Positions 4,927 through 5,296 of a DNA stretch of 5,296 nt are shown here, one piece after another (the first letter of the stretch is position 1; every line of letters begins with the position of its first letter). The translations under genes were made by a program, and so were the position numbers. A model generated the notes under the pieces. The model ran no database searches, had not been told where the DNA came from, and saw only the letters and a program-made list of their open reading frames with translations. The stretch comes from an uncultured Rikenellaceae bacterium (GTDB taxonomy: Bacteria; Bacteroidota; Bacteroidia; Bacteroidales; Rikenellaceae). Where the stretch lies: the NCBI GenBank assembly GCA_947054185.1, contig CAMRVW010000130.1, positions 1-5,296 on the forward strand, given 5' to 3'.

Positions 4927-5296
4927 ATGGATATACGATTGGAAAAGAAAAAGGGTATCGGCAAAAAACATGTGCCCTATCTGGCAGGCGGCGCTTTATT
5001 GCTGCTCCTTATATGTTGGGCGGTGTTCGGCAATCACGCCTCGACGCTTAAGATAGAGGCCGGCAGGATCACCGTCGGCGATGTCACGGCCCGGGACTTC
5101 AACGACTTCGTGCGCGTGAACGGTCAGGTGCAGCCCATAACGGTGGTGCAGCTCAGTCCGCAAGAGGGCGGCATAGTGCAACAGATGGTCGTCGAGGAGG
5201 GTGCGCATGTGAGAAAGGGCGACGTGATAGTGCGTCTTTCCAACTCGGCGCTCGACTTGCAGATACTCGACGCCGAGGCCCAGCTGGCCGAGAAGC
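4927..5296 (+). CDS. HlyD/MacA-like periplasmic adaptor, 3' end beyond the window
   Basis: The first 123 residues of a membrane fusion protein linking an inner-membrane pump to the TolC channel. A short basic cytoplasmic N-terminus (MDIRLEKKKGIGKK) precedes one transmembrane anchor (about 16-35, AGGALLLLLICWAVFG). A beta-strand segment (about 41-75) follows, then the first half of a lipoyl-like motif (GGIVQQMVVEEGAHVRKGDVI, residues 81-101) and the start of a helical hairpin (SALDLQILDAEAQLAEK). The ATG at 4927 lies 27 bases after the TolC stop. The gap is A-rich, has no Shine-Dalgarno sequence, and contains AGACAACAA twice (4906-4914 and 4919-4927). The N-terminus resembles Bacteroidales adaptors found beside MacB/FtsX-type ABC permeases, so an ABC pump downstream is my guess. 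An RND or other partner is not excluded. Confidence 0.88.
   Translation, partial: MDIRLEKKKGIGKKHVPYLAGGALLLLLICWAVFGNHASTLKIEAGRITVGDVTARDFNDFVRVNGQVQPITVVQLSPQEGGIVQQMVVEEGAHVRKGDVIVRLSNSALDLQILDAEAQLAEK

Noticed and set aside
3427..4971. Long open frame (514 residues) on the minus strand, antisense to the TolC gene
   Set aside because: The plus strand here encodes a clear full-length TolC protein with a signal peptide. The antisense translation has no recognisable domain and arises from the codon bias of the real gene.
1..5296. CRISPR array, tRNA, rRNA, insertion sequence or phage genes
   Set aside because: I found no regularly spaced direct repeats of CRISPR size, no tRNA cloverleaf signature, and no transposase, integrase or phage protein in any frame.

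Overview
The window looks like a stretch of chromosome from a fairly GC-rich member of the Bacteroidales. The evidence is a Bacteroidetes-type -33/-7 promoter (TTG, 20-base spacer, TATCTTTG), A-rich leaders without Shine-Dalgarno sequences, heavy use of ATA for isoleucine, a signal peptide ending in A-Q, and protein sequences that read like Bacteroidales regulators and efflux parts. I cannot name the genus from sequence alone.

Layout. Bases 1-512 hold no convincing gene. They contain a GC-rich hairpin, a short 11-base tandem repeat, and a striking composite inverted repeat. Its core (297-370) is a 27-bp perfect stem, and its outer arms (211-296 and 371-458) are recognisably related but diverged. 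Bases 513-3166 on the minus strand carry a two-gene operon: a sigma-54-type response regulator (1829-3166) followed by its partner histidine kinase (513-1829), joined by a TAATG stop/start overlap. Bases 3167-3498 are a divergent control region with the regulator's promoter, a pair of palindromes 21 bp apart, a weak sigma-54-like promoter and a direct repeat in the leader. Bases 3499-4899 on the plus strand encode a TolC-family outer membrane channel, followed after 27 bases by the start of a HlyD/MacA-like periplasmic adaptor (4927 to the window end, truncated).

How the parts probably work together. The kinase has two membrane helices with almost no periplasmic loop, and a cytoplasmic PAS domain. 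It would phosphorylate the response regulator at D55. The regulator would then bind the paired palindromes and activate the efflux operon, which presumably continues past the window with inner-membrane pump genes. The circuit type is familiar in Bacteroidetes. The cognate signal, the exported substrate and the binding sites are not established here. The most unusual items are the composite inverted repeat, the two-palindrome operator, and a 27-bp triplication that copies the signal peptidase cleavage region of the TolC protein.
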